From NCBI RefSeq assembly GCF_004135735.1, contig NZ_CP012670.1:6712501-6776500 (forward strand): DNA of 64,000 nt. Reading direction: 5' to 3'. Positions 44,121-52,578 of this stretch are shown here, one piece after another. Both the position numbers and the translations under genes were made by a program. Under the pieces are notes generated by a model. That model ran no database searches and was not told where the DNA came from. It saw only the letters and a list, made by a program, of their open reading frames with translations. The DNA is from Sorangium cellulosum. Lineage in GTDB: Bacteria; Myxococcota_A; Polyangia; Polyangiales; Polyangiaceae. The first letter of the stretch is position 1, and each line of letters begins with the position of its first letter.

Positions 44121-44732
44121 ATGCACAAGCCCTTGATTCTCTTCGCTGTCCTGTCCCTGATCGCGCTGGGCGCCCCGGCGTGCACCGAAGCGGAGGCGAG
44201 AGCCCCGGAGCTCGAAGACGCGCCGACCGATCCACGGTTCACGGCCGACGGCCGGCTGATCCGGCCCGACGACTACCGGGAGTGGATCTATGTCACCTCC
44301 GGGCTGGGCATGAGTTATGGCCCGGAGACGCCGCCCGGCGATCCGCCGTTCGACAACGTCTTCGTCCACCCCGACGCCTACGGCGTGTTCAAGGAGACCG
44401 GGACCTGGCCTGACAGGACGATCTTCGCGCTGGAGCTCCGCGGCTCCGCGGGCGAGGGCTCGATCAACGAGGCCGGCGCATATCAGACCGGCCTCATCAC
44501 GCTCGAAGCGTCCGTCAAGGACGAGGCGCGCTTCCCCGAGGGGTGGGCGTACTTCGGGTTCGGGACCCCCGAAGGGACACTCGCGGAGGCCGCGGCCCCC
44601 TTGCCGAAGGAGGCCTGCTTCAACTGCCACGCGCAGAACGCCGCGGTGGACAACACGTTCGTGCAGTTCTATCCCACGCTCCTCGAGATCGCCGAGCGCC
44701 ACGGGACGCTGAGGCCGGATTACCCCGAGTGA
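44121..44732 (+). CDS. Cytochrome P460-family lipoprotein
   Basis: This is a 203-aa protein with a lipoprotein signal (LSLIALGAPACTEAE). The mature part follows the P460 pattern: YREWIYVTSGLGMSYGPE, VFVHPDAYGVFKETGTWPD, FGFGTPEGTLAEAAAPLPKE, and the haem site CFNCH (Cys166, Cys169, His170) before VDNTFVQFYPTL. P460 proteins carry an unusual cross-linked c-type haem and oxidise hydroxylamine or act in nitric oxide chemistry. This one should sit at the outer or inner membrane face outside the cytoplasm. It is monocistronic. Confidence 0.9.
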   Translation: MHKPLILFAVLSLIALGAPACTEAEARAPELEDAPTDPRFTADGRLIRPDDYREWIYVTSGLGMSYGPETPPGDPPFDNVFVHPDAYGVFKETGTWPDRTIFALELRGSAGEGSINEAGAYQTGLITLEASVKDEARFPEGWAYFGFGTPEGTLAEAAAPLPKEACFNCHAQNAAVDNTFVQFYPTLLEIAERHGTLRPDYPE

Positions 44733-44890
44733 CCGGTCGTCGCCAGGGCGCGGAGCGATTCACGCCGGCGGAGCGCGCGGTCCGCGACAAGAGGATGCGA
44801 CGGGGACGTGCTCCGTGCCATCATCGCCCCCCGTGCCGCGCGCCGCCCCGCCGGCTCGACGGCGGGCACCTTTCCTCGGAAATCACGCCC

Positions 44891-45652
44891 ATGCCCTGGA
44901 ACCCGGACCGTTATCATCAATTCCAAGCCCAGCGCAGCGCGCCGTTCGACGACCTGCTCGCCCTCGTCCACGTCCGGCCAGGCCTCCGCGTGGCGGACCT
45001 GGGGTGCGGGACGGGGGAGCTCACGCGCTGCCTCGCCGACGTCCTGCCCGGCTGCGACGCCCTCGGCCTCGACCTCTCCCCCGAGATGCTGGAGCGGGCG
45101 CGCGCGCATGCCCGGCCGGGATTGCGGTTCGAGCAGGGCGACCAGGCGGCGCTGCGCGGGACCTGGGACCTCATCTTCTCCAACGCCGCCTTGCAGTGGT
45201 CCGAGGACCACGCGGCGCTGCTCCCGCGCCTGTTCGCGTGCCTCGCGCCGGGCGGGCAGCTCGCCGTCCAGGTGCCCTCGAACCACGCGCACGTCTCGTA
45301 CCGCACGGTCCTCGAGATCGCCGGGCAGGAGCCGTTTCGCGGCGCGCTCGGCGCGTGGACCCGGACGACGCCCGTGCTGCCGCCCGAGGCCTATGCCGAT
45401 ATCCTGTTCAGGCTGGGCGCCGAGGAGATCGTCGTCTTCGAGAAGGTGTATCCCCACGTCCTCCGGAACGCGCAGGCCGTGGTGGACTGGATCTCCGGCA
45501 CGGTGCTGGTGCCCTACTTCGAGCGGCTGCCCGAGGCGCTGAGATCGGGCTTCTCGAGCGCGATCCTGACGCGGCTGCAGGCGATCTGGCCAGAAGGCCC
45601 CGTGTTCTACCCGTTCAAACGGATCTTCTTCTCCGCCGTCCGCCCGCGATGA
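44891..45652 (+). CDS. tam: Trans-aconitate 2-methyltransferase-like SAM-dependent enzyme
   Basis: This is a 253-aa protein. MPWNPDRYHQFQAQRSAPFD is the typical Tam N-terminus and sets the start at 44891. SAM motif I is VADLGCGTGELTR, followed by LGLDLSPEMLERAR and IFSNAALQWSEDH. The C-terminal region (YPHVLRNAQAVVDWISGTVL, FYPFKRIFFSAVRPR) also fits. Tam esterifies trans-aconitate to protect aconitase. No aconitase gene is adjacent. The identity is likely but another acid substrate is possible. Confidence 0.88.
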   Translation: MPWNPDRYHQFQAQRSAPFDDLLALVHVRPGLRVADLGCGTGELTRCLADVLPGCDALGLDLSPEMLERARAHARPGLRFEQGDQAALRGTWDLIFSNAALQWSEDHAALLPRLFACLAPGGQLAVQVPSNHAHVSYRTVLEIAGQEPFRGALGAWTRTTPVLPPEAYADILFRLGAEEIVVFEKVYPHVLRNAQAVVDWISGTVLVPYFERLPEALRSGFSSAILTRLQAIWPEGPVFYPFKRIFFSAVRPR

Positions 45653-45742
45653 GCGGAGCCGAGATCGCCTGTCGTCACGCGGCGTGAGCGAGCGGAGCGG
45701 CGGCGGCCGCCGCGAACGCCGCGCAGGGGGCGTCGGCCGCGC

Positions 45743-46357
45743 TCACGCCCGCGCCCGGAGCCGCCCGATCCCCGGCAAGAACCGCCCGGCGCGCGCGGCG
45801 TAGCGCAGGTACTCGCCGCCGTGCACGCGCGCGAGGTACGGCTCCTCCACGAGCCTCACCTGGATCTCGACGGCGACCACGAGCGCGGCGACCGCCGCGA
45901 GCGCGAGCGCGCTCGGGGCCATGAGCGCGATCCCGAGCACGGCCAGGACCATCGCCGTGAAGATCGGGTTGCGGACCTGCCGGAACGGCCCCGCCGTGAC
46001 CAGCGCCGTGCGCGCCCCGGGATCGACGCCGATGCGCCACGACGCGCCCATCGCGAGCTGCGACCAGAGCGTGAGCGGCAAGCCCGCGGCGAAGAGCAGC
46101 GCGCCCAGCGCGGCGACGAGCGGCCGGTCCAGCGCCGGCACCGGCCGCGCCGCGCCGGCCAGCGCGAGCGCCGGCGCCGCGCCCGAGAGGACGAACGCGA
46201 CCACGAAGAGCGCGCCCCCCATCCACCGCAGCGACAGCGGCGGATCCTTCACCCCGACGAAGCCGGCGCTCCCCGTGCGGCGGCGCTGGACCACCGAGCG
46301 AAGCACGAACGCGACGAGCAGGTAAAGCGCCCAGGCGACGACCGCGAGCGACGACAT
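45743..46357 (-). CDS. Isoprenylcysteine methyltransferase-family membrane protein
   Basis: This is a 204-aa protein with about five transmembrane segments. The conserved C-terminal ICMT/PEMT region is clear: GPFRQVRNPIFTAMVLAVLG, then EEPYLARVHGGEYLRYAAR. Such enzymes methylate small lipophilic or protein-bound substrates with SAM. The start at 46357 (MSSLAVVAWALYL) is well placed. It is divergent from the TetR gene at 46435 and is its likely target. Confidence 0.88.
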   Translation of the reverse strand: MSSLAVVAWALYLLVAFVLRSVVQRRRTGSAGFVGVKDPPLSLRWMGGALFVVAFVLSGAAPALALAGAARPVPALDRPLVAALGALLFAAGLPLTLWSQLAMGASWRIGVDPGARTALVTAGPFRQVRNPIFTAMVLAVLGIALMAPSALALAAVAALVVAVEIQVRLVEEPYLARVHGGEYLRYAARAGRFLPGIGRLRARA

Positions 46358-46391
46358 GATCTTGCCTCCAGGTGGGTGTCGGGACAGTATC

Positions 46392-46420
46392 CGAGCATTC
46401 GCTCGAGTTTTCAGCTCGGG
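46392..46420. promoter_or_regulatory. Palindromic candidate operator between ICMT and TetR genes
   Basis: cgagcattcgctcg (46392-46405) has perfect 5-bp half-sites, and a second overlapping palindrome (cgag ... ctcg) extends to about 46419. It sits in the 77-bp divergent intergenic region. TetR regulators usually bind such palindromes in their own divergent promoter. Confidence 0.5.
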
Positions 46421-46434
46421 TTCGGGAGAGGGTG

Positions 46435-47109
46435 ATGGGCGCGGCCAGGGCGCGGGTTCGACCGAGGAAACTGCCGGTCCAGCGGCGATCGCGGCAGACC
46501 GTGGACGCCATCCTCCGAGGGGCTGCTCGGGTTCTGGTCCGCCGCGGGTGGGCCGGCATGACGACGAACCACGTGGCGGTCGCGGCCGGCGTGTCGATCG
46601 GCTCGCTGTACGAGTACTTCCCGGGCAAGGAGGCCCTCGTGCTCGCGCTGGCCGAGCGCCACCTCGACGCGGCCGAGGCGAGCCTGCTCGCGCACCTCGG
46701 GGAGGTGCTGCCGCGGGCGCTCGACCGGCCGCTCGGCGAGGTCGTGCGCGCGCTCGTCTCCGTGATGGTCGCGCTGCACGCGGAGGAGCCGCGGCTCCAC
46801 CGCGCGCTCTTCGAGGTGGCGCCGCGGCTGCCGGAGCTCGCGGGGCGCGTGCGGCGGCTGGAGGAGGCGTCCGTGCGCATGCTGGAAGGGCTCCTGCGCG
46901 CGCACCCGGAGGCGCGGGTGCGCGACGCGGGCCTGTCGGCGCGGCTCGTGGTCGAGCTCGTCGAGGCGCTGACGCACCGCTGGGTCGTGGGCGCGGACGG
47001 CGCGCCGGTCGCCGCGGACCGGATGGCGGACGAGCTCGCGGCCATGGTGACGGGGTACCTCCGCGGCGCGGAGAGCGCGGCAAGCGGCGCCGGCCTCGCG
47101 GCGACGTGA
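46435..47109 (+). CDS. TetR/AcrR-family transcriptional regulator
   Basis: This is a 224-aa protein. The ATG at 46435 follows a GGGAGAGGG site; an upstream in-frame GTG at 46372 is less likely. The HTH domain is typical: RSRQTVDAILRGAARVLVRR, MTTNHVAVAAGVSIGSLYEYF, PGKEALVLALAERH. The C-terminal domain is all-helical and should bind a small hydrophobic ligand. It lies divergent from the ICMT gene and probably represses it and itself. Confidence 0.92.
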   Translation: MGAARARVRPRKLPVQRRSRQTVDAILRGAARVLVRRGWAGMTTNHVAVAAGVSIGSLYEYFPGKEALVLALAERHLDAAEASLLAHLGEVLPRALDRPLGEVVRALVSVMVALHAEEPRLHRALFEVAPRLPELAGRVRRLEEASVRMLEGLLRAHPEARVRDAGLSARLVVELVEALTHRWVVGADGAPVAADRMADELAAMVTGYLRGAESAASGAGLAAT

Positions 47110-47302
47110 TCGGCCGGTCCGCGCCCCTCGCGGCGTCTCCGCGGGCGTGAGGGGGCAGATCCAGGAGACCTGCGCGAGACCGTCCGGGGTTCACCGGCAG
47201 CCCCCCGGGTGAGCCGACGCCGCGGCGCCTCCCCCACGCCCGTCGCGCCGCCCTGCCGGGCCGCTTGCCAGCGGTGCCGCTCGGGCGCGACGATCGGCGC
47301 CC

Positions 47303-49225
47303 ATGAAGCGCGCCGCCCTCCTCCCGCTCGCCCTCGCTGTCGTCGCATGCGCCGGCGCTCCGGCTCCCCAGCCCGCCCCCGCCGCGCCGCCGCCCCTCCC
47401 GGCGCGCCCGGCGAGCGCCGCCGCCGCGGCGGCGGCGCAGCCCGCGGAGGCGCAGCCGGTGAGCGCGCCGGCAGAGCTGATGATGGTGCTGCGCGTCGCC
47501 GATCCTCGGCGGACCTGGGAGCACGCCACGCGGCACATGGCGAGCACGCCCTTCGGCAAGTCACTGCTCCACCTGGGGCCGATGGGCCCCGAGATGCTGC
47601 TCAAGCAAGCGCTCGGCCCGGAGCTCGCCGACGTGGTCGATCTGGGCAAGCCGCTCGACGTCGCCCAGCTCGGCGCCACGAACCCGCGCTTCGTGGTCTC
47701 CCTGTCGATCCCGGAAGACGAGGTGCCGCGGCTCCAGGATCGCTTCGTCCTCAAGCAGCGCCGCGGCCTGCTGCGCGTGGAGCGCGCGCGCGACGCCGAC
47801 CCCGACGCCGAGGCGCCGCCCCGCGCCTGCGCGCTCGACCCCGGCGAGCGCAGGGGCAGCGCGCGCCTGCTCTGCGCGGAGGACCGGGAGGATCTCGAGG
47901 CGACCGCGCGCTACCTCGTGGAGGTCGTCGGCCGCGACCCGCTCGAGGCCGACGCGCGGCTCGAGATGCCGGCGTCAGCGATCCGCGAGGCGATCGAGAA
48001 GGAGCGCGGCCCCCACGACGACGGCGACGACAGCGACGCCGCGCGGATGGGTCGGGAGCTCAGCGAGGGGTTCTTCCGCGACATCGAGAGCCTGAGCCTC
48101 GACGTCGCGTGGGGCCGCGCGGACGTCGAGGTCGGCCTCGGCATGCGCTTCTCGAGCCGGCGCTCGCCGTTCACGCGGGCCATCGTGCCGGCCGCCGCCG
48201 GGGACGCGGCGCTGCCGCCGGCCTTCCTCCGCCTCCCGGCCGACACGGCGCTCGCCTTGTACACCCATGGCGCGTCGCGCGCGGAGCTCGCGCCGCTGCG
48301 CGACGCCTTCTTCCGGGCGCTCCGCGACGACATGGTCGGCGACGGCTACGACGCCGCCCGGCTCGACCGGTTCACCGAGCGCCTCGGCACCCTGATCTTC
48401 ACGGGCGGCCCGGTGGTGTTCGGCGCGGGCGGGGACCGCGCCGCGGCGGAGAAGGCGCTCGCGGCCTACCCGGGCGGCGGCAAGGGCGCGCAGCGCGCGC
48501 AAGCGGCGGCGCGCCGCGCGCTGCAGAGCTGGTTCCTGGTCGCGGTCGAGGAGCCCGGCTCGACCTGGATCGCGGGGGTGAAGGAGCTCCTCCAGCTCGG
48601 CGACGAGCTGGACCAGCACAGGACGCCGGGCGCCGCAGGCGCGACCGGCGGCGCGCCGGACGGCCAGGAGCGCAAGGACCGTGACAAGCGGGACACCCGG
48701 CTCGTGCTCGTGCGCGCGCCCGCCGCGCTGCCCGCTGGGACGCTCCACGCCGAGCTGCGCTCCAGGCCGACCGCGAAGGGCGGCCCGCCCGCGCACACGA
48801 CCCCGCCCGCGCACACGACCCACATCTACGTCGTTCCGGCCGGCCAGCGGACGTGGATCGGCGTCGGCAAGGACGACGCCGCCGTGGTGGCGCGGCTGCG
48901 CATCGCGACGGACGCCGGGCGCAGCGAGCGGACGCTCGGCGCGGCGCCGGGCGTGGAGGCGCTGCGGCAGCGCGGGATCCAGGCCGGAGGGCTCCTCTCG
49001 CTGGCGGGCTGCGCGATGCTCGCCTCGAGCGGCGACACGCCGGCAGAGCTGGCGGAGGCCGCCGAGGCGCTCTCCCGGGTCGCGGCGCTGCCCTCGGGCG
49101 GCGAGGGCGCGATCCCGCTCACGGTCACCTCCGAGGAGCTGGGGGCCGGCGCGGCGCGCCTCAGCGCCCGCACGCGGCTATCCGCCGCGGCGCTCCAGGA
49201 CGTCATCGCGCTGCTCTCGCGTTGA
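47303..49225 (+). CDS. Hypothetical large lipoprotein (640 aa)
   Basis: A lipoprotein signal (ALLPLALAVVACAGAP) is followed by a Pro/Ala-rich linker of about 40 residues. The rest alternates helices and strands (ELMMVLRVADPRRTWEHATR, FVVSLSIPEDEVPRLQDRF, DTALALYTHGASRAELAPL) with no recognised motif. Its repeated segment layout suggests two related halves of a family common in Polyangiales. An 18-bp direct repeat near 48785-48820 encodes PPAHTT twice. It is probably attached to a membrane outside the cytoplasm. Function is unknown. Confidence 0.8.
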   Translation: MKRAALLPLALAVVACAGAPAPQPAPAAPPPLPARPASAAAAAAAQPAEAQPVSAPAELMMVLRVADPRRTWEHATRHMASTPFGKSLLHLGPMGPEMLLKQALGPELADVVDLGKPLDVAQLGATNPRFVVSLSIPEDEVPRLQDRFVLKQRRGLLRVERARDADPDAEAPPRACALDPGERRGSARLLCAEDREDLEATARYLVEVVGRDPLEADARLEMPASAIREAIEKERGPHDDGDDSDAARMGRELSEGFFRDIESLSLDVAWGRADVEVGLGMRFSSRRSPFTRAIVPAAAGDAALPPAFLRLPADTALALYTHGASRAELAPLRDAFFRALRDDMVGDGYDAARLDRFTERLGTLIFTGGPVVFGAGGDRAAAEKALAAYPGGGKGAQRAQAAARRALQSWFLVAVEEPGSTWIAGVKELLQLGDELDQHRTPGAAGATGGAPDGQERKDRDKRDTRLVLVRAPAALPAGTLHAELRSRPTAKGGPPAHTTPPAHTTHIYVVPAGQRTWIGVGKDDAAVVARLRIATDAGRSERTLGAAPGVEALRQRGIQAGGLLSLAGCAMLASSGDTPAELAEAAEALSRVAALPSGGEGAIPLTVTSEELGAGAARLSARTRLSAAALQDVIALLSR

Positions 49226-49274
49226 CGCCGCGCGACGCGGTCATGGCGGCGGGGAGCGAGCCGCCCCGCCGGGC

Positions 49275-50384
49275 TCACCGCGCGGGGCGCGCGACGCGGC
49301 ACAGCCGGAAGCCGATCGTGGGATCGCCGCGCAGATCCGGGGGGCTCCCCATCCGGAACGAGACGCGCACGGCCCACGCGCAGTCGGCCCAGGAGCCCCC
49401 GCGCAGCACGCGCTGCCTCGCCACGGCCGGCCCGCCCGGGTCGGCGCGCGGGCTCTCGGCGTAGTAGCGCGCGTCGTACCCGTCGCCCGTCCACTCGCGG
49501 ACGCCGCCGCTCATGCCGAACAGGCCATATCCGTTGGGCGGCACGCTGCGCGGCGGCCGGATCGAGAGCTCCTCGAACCGATCGAAATCGCAGCGCGCCG
49601 GGGACGGCGGCGCGTCGCCCCAGGGATAGGGGCGGCCGACGAGGCCGCCGCGCGCGGCCTTCTCCCACTCGGCCTCGGTCGGCAAGCGGTAGGTGACCTG
49701 GTCCCCGGAGAGCGCCTCGCCGAGCGCCACCGCCTGATCCCACCCGACCGCGACCATGGGCTTCTGGTCGTAGGTCCACGGGCGCGCCGGATCGCCGCGC
49801 GTGACCTCTCCGAACAGCGCGCTCGCCGCCACGGCGCGGTCGCCGGACCGCCACGCGACGTCCGGCGCGTGGGCGTGCCAGTCGCGCGCCGCGAGCGTCT
49901 CGGACTCGCAGTACTGCCGGCGGATCTTGTGGTCGTTGAGGAGCCTGAACGTGTCCGGATCGGGCCTGCCCTTCTTCTTCGGCTTCGGAGGGGGCCCGCC
50001 GTTCGGCGGGGGCGGCCAGCCCATGATCGCGTGGTACGCGGCCCACGTGATGGGCACGTCGGTGATCCAGAACGCGCCGAGCTCCACCGCGTGCACCGGC
50101 CACTCGTCGACGTCGCCGTCGTCGGCGCCCATGAGGAACGGGCCCGCGGGCACGTAGCGGAACACGAGGCCGTGCTCCTCGATCCGGAGCCGGTCGAGCA
50201 GGCGGCCGCGCGCCGCCGCGAGCGCCGGATCCCCGGGCGCGAGGCCGAACGCGGCGTCGCAGGCGGTGGCGGCCAGCGCGAGGCGCCCCTCGCCCTCGAG
50301 GCGCGCGGCGAGAGACAGGAGCTCCGCGGCCGAGGGGAGCGCGCGGTCCGCGGACAGGAGCCACGTCGCGTCGAGGGCGCTCAC
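49275..50384 (-). CDS. FGE/SUMF1-like (formylglycine-generating enzyme family) protein
   Basis: This is a 369-aa protein. Residues ~15-70 form short TPR-like helices. The FGE-like domain follows: FRYVPAGPFLMGADDGDVDE, YRLPTEAEWEKAARGG, YPWGD, YGLFGMSGGVREW and RVLRGGSWADCAWAVR, ending with GFRLCRV. The second of the two active-site cysteines of true FGE is not visible (only the Cys of WADCAW is near), so sulfatase activation is doubtful. Such domains also act as non-haem iron enzymes or binding modules. The GTG at 50384 overlaps the radical SAM stop (GTGA). It is the last gene of the operon. Confidence 0.88.
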   Translation of the reverse strand: MSALDATWLLSADRALPSAAELLSLAARLEGEGRLALAATACDAAFGLAPGDPALAAARGRLLDRLRIEEHGLVFRYVPAGPFLMGADDGDVDEWPVHAVELGAFWITDVPITWAAYHAIMGWPPPPNGGPPPKPKKKGRPDPDTFRLLNDHKIRRQYCESETLAARDWHAHAPDVAWRSGDRAVAASALFGEVTRGDPARPWTYDQKPMVAVGWDQAVALGEALSGDQVTYRLPTEAEWEKAARGGLVGRPYPWGDAPPSPARCDFDRFEELSIRPPRSVPPNGYGLFGMSGGVREWTGDGYDARYYAESPRADPGGPAVARQRVLRGGSWADCAWAVRVSFRMGSPPDLRGDPTIGFRLCRVARPAR

Positions 50385-51700
50385 GCGAGTTTCCGCTGCG
50401 CGCGCAGCACGGTCAGCGGGTTCCGGCGCTCCGGCGCCGCCTCGTGCCGCGCGAGCCACGGATCGGGGGCGTTCACGTCGCCGGCCATGACGAGCGAGCG
50501 CGCGCGGCACCCGCCGCCGAAGGAGGCGGTGCCGGCGCCGTCGCCGGGGAGGCCGCGGATGGCGCGGAGGCGCTCGCTCGCGCGCCAGATCTGCTCGAAC
50601 GGGGCGCGGCGGAGGTTCTCCGCGACGAAGCCGGGGCCGAGGAAGCTGCACGGGTTCACGTCGCCGCCGACCGAGATGGAGCACACGGTGTTGCCCGCGC
50701 CGCAGCCCCAGTTGTCGTGCACGACGGCCCGCGTCTCGCCGCGGCTCCTCGGCGAGAAGGGGTCGATCGCGCGCGCCGCCGTGGCGCGGCCGTCGCCGGT
50801 CGCGCCGAGCGTGAAGAGGGCCCCCAGCGCGGCCTCGTAGTCGTCGAACGACGGCCACAGCTCGGGGCGCGCCCCGGCGGCGCCCACGGGGTAGAGCGGC
50901 CGGAGCACCGCCGTGTGCGCGCCGGCGGCCGCGGCCAGCTCGGCGAACGCCGCCGCCTCGGAGGCGTTGTGGCGCATGACCGTGAACGCGAGCGAGAAGC
51001 GCGCGTGCCGCCGGAGCATCGCGACCTTCTCCAGCACGCGCGCGAACGTGCCCTCGCCCCGGACCGCGTCGTTCGTCTCGGCGGTGGCGCCGTCGAGGCT
51101 GACGTTGAGCCACACGAGCGAGCGCTCGCCGAGCTTCTTCGCGGTCTCCTCGGTGAGCAGGAGCGCGTTCGTGGTGAGGCACGGGTGCAGGCCGTGCGAG
51201 GTCGCGAGATCGAGGATGTCGAACAGATCCTTGCGGAGCAGCGGCTCGCCGCCGGTGAGCCCCAGCCGGAACGAGCCGAGGCGCGCGAGCGAGGCGAACA
51301 GCGCGTCCAGCTCGGCGAGGGTGAGCGGGGGCTCGCGGCGCGGGAGCTCGCCCGCGAAGCAGTGCGCGCAGGTGAGGTTGCACGCGGCGACGACCTCGAG
51401 GTGCACGGCCAGCGGCCCGGTGAGGTGATCGGCGGGCGGCGCGACGTCGAGCGCGACGCCGTCGAAGAAGAGGTCGTGCGTGAAGAAGGCGCGCTCGTAC
51501 AGGGCGGAGGCGAACGCGGCGAGCGCGCCGCTGCGCCCGGGCGGCGCGGCGTCGACGATCGCGCCGATCGGGGTCGCGCGGGCGCGGAGCAGGACGCCCG
51601 TGGTCTCGTGATCGAACGGCAGGTAACGCGACGTGCGGCGATCGAACACGGTCGACCCGAAGTGCTGCGGGACGAGGACGAGCGGCGGGCGGGCGGTCAC
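50381..51700 (-). CDS. Radical SAM/SPASM-domain maturase
   Basis: This is a 439-aa protein. A ~100-residue N-terminal region (RYLPFDHETTGVLLRA) resembles the peptide-recognition part of rSAM maturases. The radical SAM core has CNLTCAHC (Cys107, 111, 114) binding the 4Fe-4S cluster, then LTGGEPLLRKD. The SPASM-like region has cysteines in NWGCGAGNTVCSISVGGDV, NPCSFLG and GGGCRAR. SPASM enzymes usually modify peptides or proteins. Both neighbours overlap it by 4 bp (GTGA), so the three proteins are made together. Confidence 0.9.
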   Translation of the reverse strand: MTARPPLVLVPQHFGSTVFDRRTSRYLPFDHETTGVLLRARATPIGAIVDAAPPGRSGALAAFASALYERAFFTHDLFFDGVALDVAPPADHLTGPLAVHLEVVAACNLTCAHCFAGELPRREPPLTLAELDALFASLARLGSFRLGLTGGEPLLRKDLFDILDLATSHGLHPCLTTNALLLTEETAKKLGERSLVWLNVSLDGATAETNDAVRGEGTFARVLEKVAMLRRHARFSLAFTVMRHNASEAAAFAELAAAAGAHTAVLRPLYPVGAAGARPELWPSFDDYEAALGALFTLGATGDGRATAARAIDPFSPRSRGETRAVVHDNWGCGAGNTVCSISVGGDVNPCSFLGPGFVAENLRRAPFEQIWRASERLRAIRGLPGDGAGTASFGGGCRARSLVMAGDVNAPDPWLARHEAAPERRNPLTVLRAQRKLA

Positions 51701-52332
51701 GGCGCGCCCCCGAGGTCGACGTCGAACGAGCACCGGACCCAGAGGCCGCCGCGCGCGTCCGGCAGCCCGACGACGCGGGCGCCGGTCTTCAGGACCTCCT
51801 GGAGGTGCCAGCCGGCGCTGCCCTCCCCGGCCGCCCCCGCGGGCGCGAGCGCGCGCCAGCCGCCCTCGTCGAAGCCTGGCAGCTTCCATGCGTCGCCGCC
51901 GGGATCGCGGGAGGTCCCGACGATCATCGCGCCGGCGCCCGAGCGGACGTCGAGGCTGCGCCCGATCGACCTGTCGCGCCGGGGCTCCAGCGTGCTGCCC
52001 GGCTCGGTCTCGTCGGAGTAGCGGAGGGAGAGCGCGAGCCGGGCGGGCGCGCCGCCCTCGACGCGGAGGGCGAGCGCGAGGACGTGCGCGCCCGGGCGGG
52101 CGCCGATCCGGCTCGATCGTACGGGCGCGCCGTCGAAGAAGACCTCCGCCTCGCCCGCCGTCCAGAGGCGCAGCGAGAGCGGCAGCGCCTCCTGCGGGTC
52201 GATCCAGCGGAGGATGCCGCCGCCGCACCCCGCCGGGACCTCGCAGCTCGAGTAGTCCTCGAGCACGAGGCGCTGCGACGATTTCTCGTAACGCGCGAGG
52301 TCGTTGACGACGAGCTCTCTCTTCCTGGCCAC
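51697..52332 (-). CDS. Beta-sandwich (galactose-binding-like) protein in rSAM operon
   Basis: This is a 211-aa protein from the GTG at 52332. The N-terminus has DLARYEKSSQRLVLEDYSSC then EVPAGCGGGILRWIDP, with a Cys pair six residues apart. The remainder is rich in strands (LSLRLWTAGEAEVFFDG, HVLALALRVEGG) and ends with WKLPGFDEGGWRALAP and GGLWVRCSFDVD. That end resembles the sugar-binding domain of family 2 glycosidases. No signal peptide is seen. It may be the target or carrier acted on by the radical SAM and FGE-like proteins, which is inference from position. It is the first gene of the operon. Confidence 0.75.
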   Translation of the reverse strand: MARKRELVVNDLARYEKSSQRLVLEDYSSCEVPAGCGGGILRWIDPQEALPLSLRLWTAGEAEVFFDGAPVRSSRIGARPGAHVLALALRVEGGAPARLALSLRYSDETEPGSTLEPRRDRSIGRSLDVRSGAGAMIVGTSRDPGGDAWKLPGFDEGGWRALAPAGAAGEGSAGWHLQEVLKTGARVVGLPDARGGLWVRCSFDVDLGGAP

Positions 52333-52413
52333 GCGCCGAGGGTAACAGGCCGCGTCTCCGCGCCAACTCCTCTCTTGCCGTTCCCTCGGCGGAGCGGGCG
52401 GCCTGTACGGGGC

Positions 52414-52434
52414 TTGACAAGCGAAACGGCGTTT
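52414..52434. promoter_or_regulatory. Candidate -35 box and palindrome in divergent promoter region
   Basis: ttgaca (52414-52419) reads toward the P450 gene, and a perfect 11-bp palindrome aaacggcgttt (52424-52434) lies in its spacer. The region of 246 bp separates the rSAM operon (start 52332) from the P450 gene (start 52579). No clear -10 box was found, so this is tentative. Confidence 0.35.
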
Positions 52435-52578
52435 GTTCCCCTCGACAGGCTTCATTCATCCATCGAGGAGCCATGCCAGAGGGCATGGGGCGATGACTTC
52501 ATCCGAGGGACGCCCGGCGCCGTCGGCGGCATACGGCGAGACCGACACCCCGAGCGCCTCGAGACAGGAGCACGTGTC

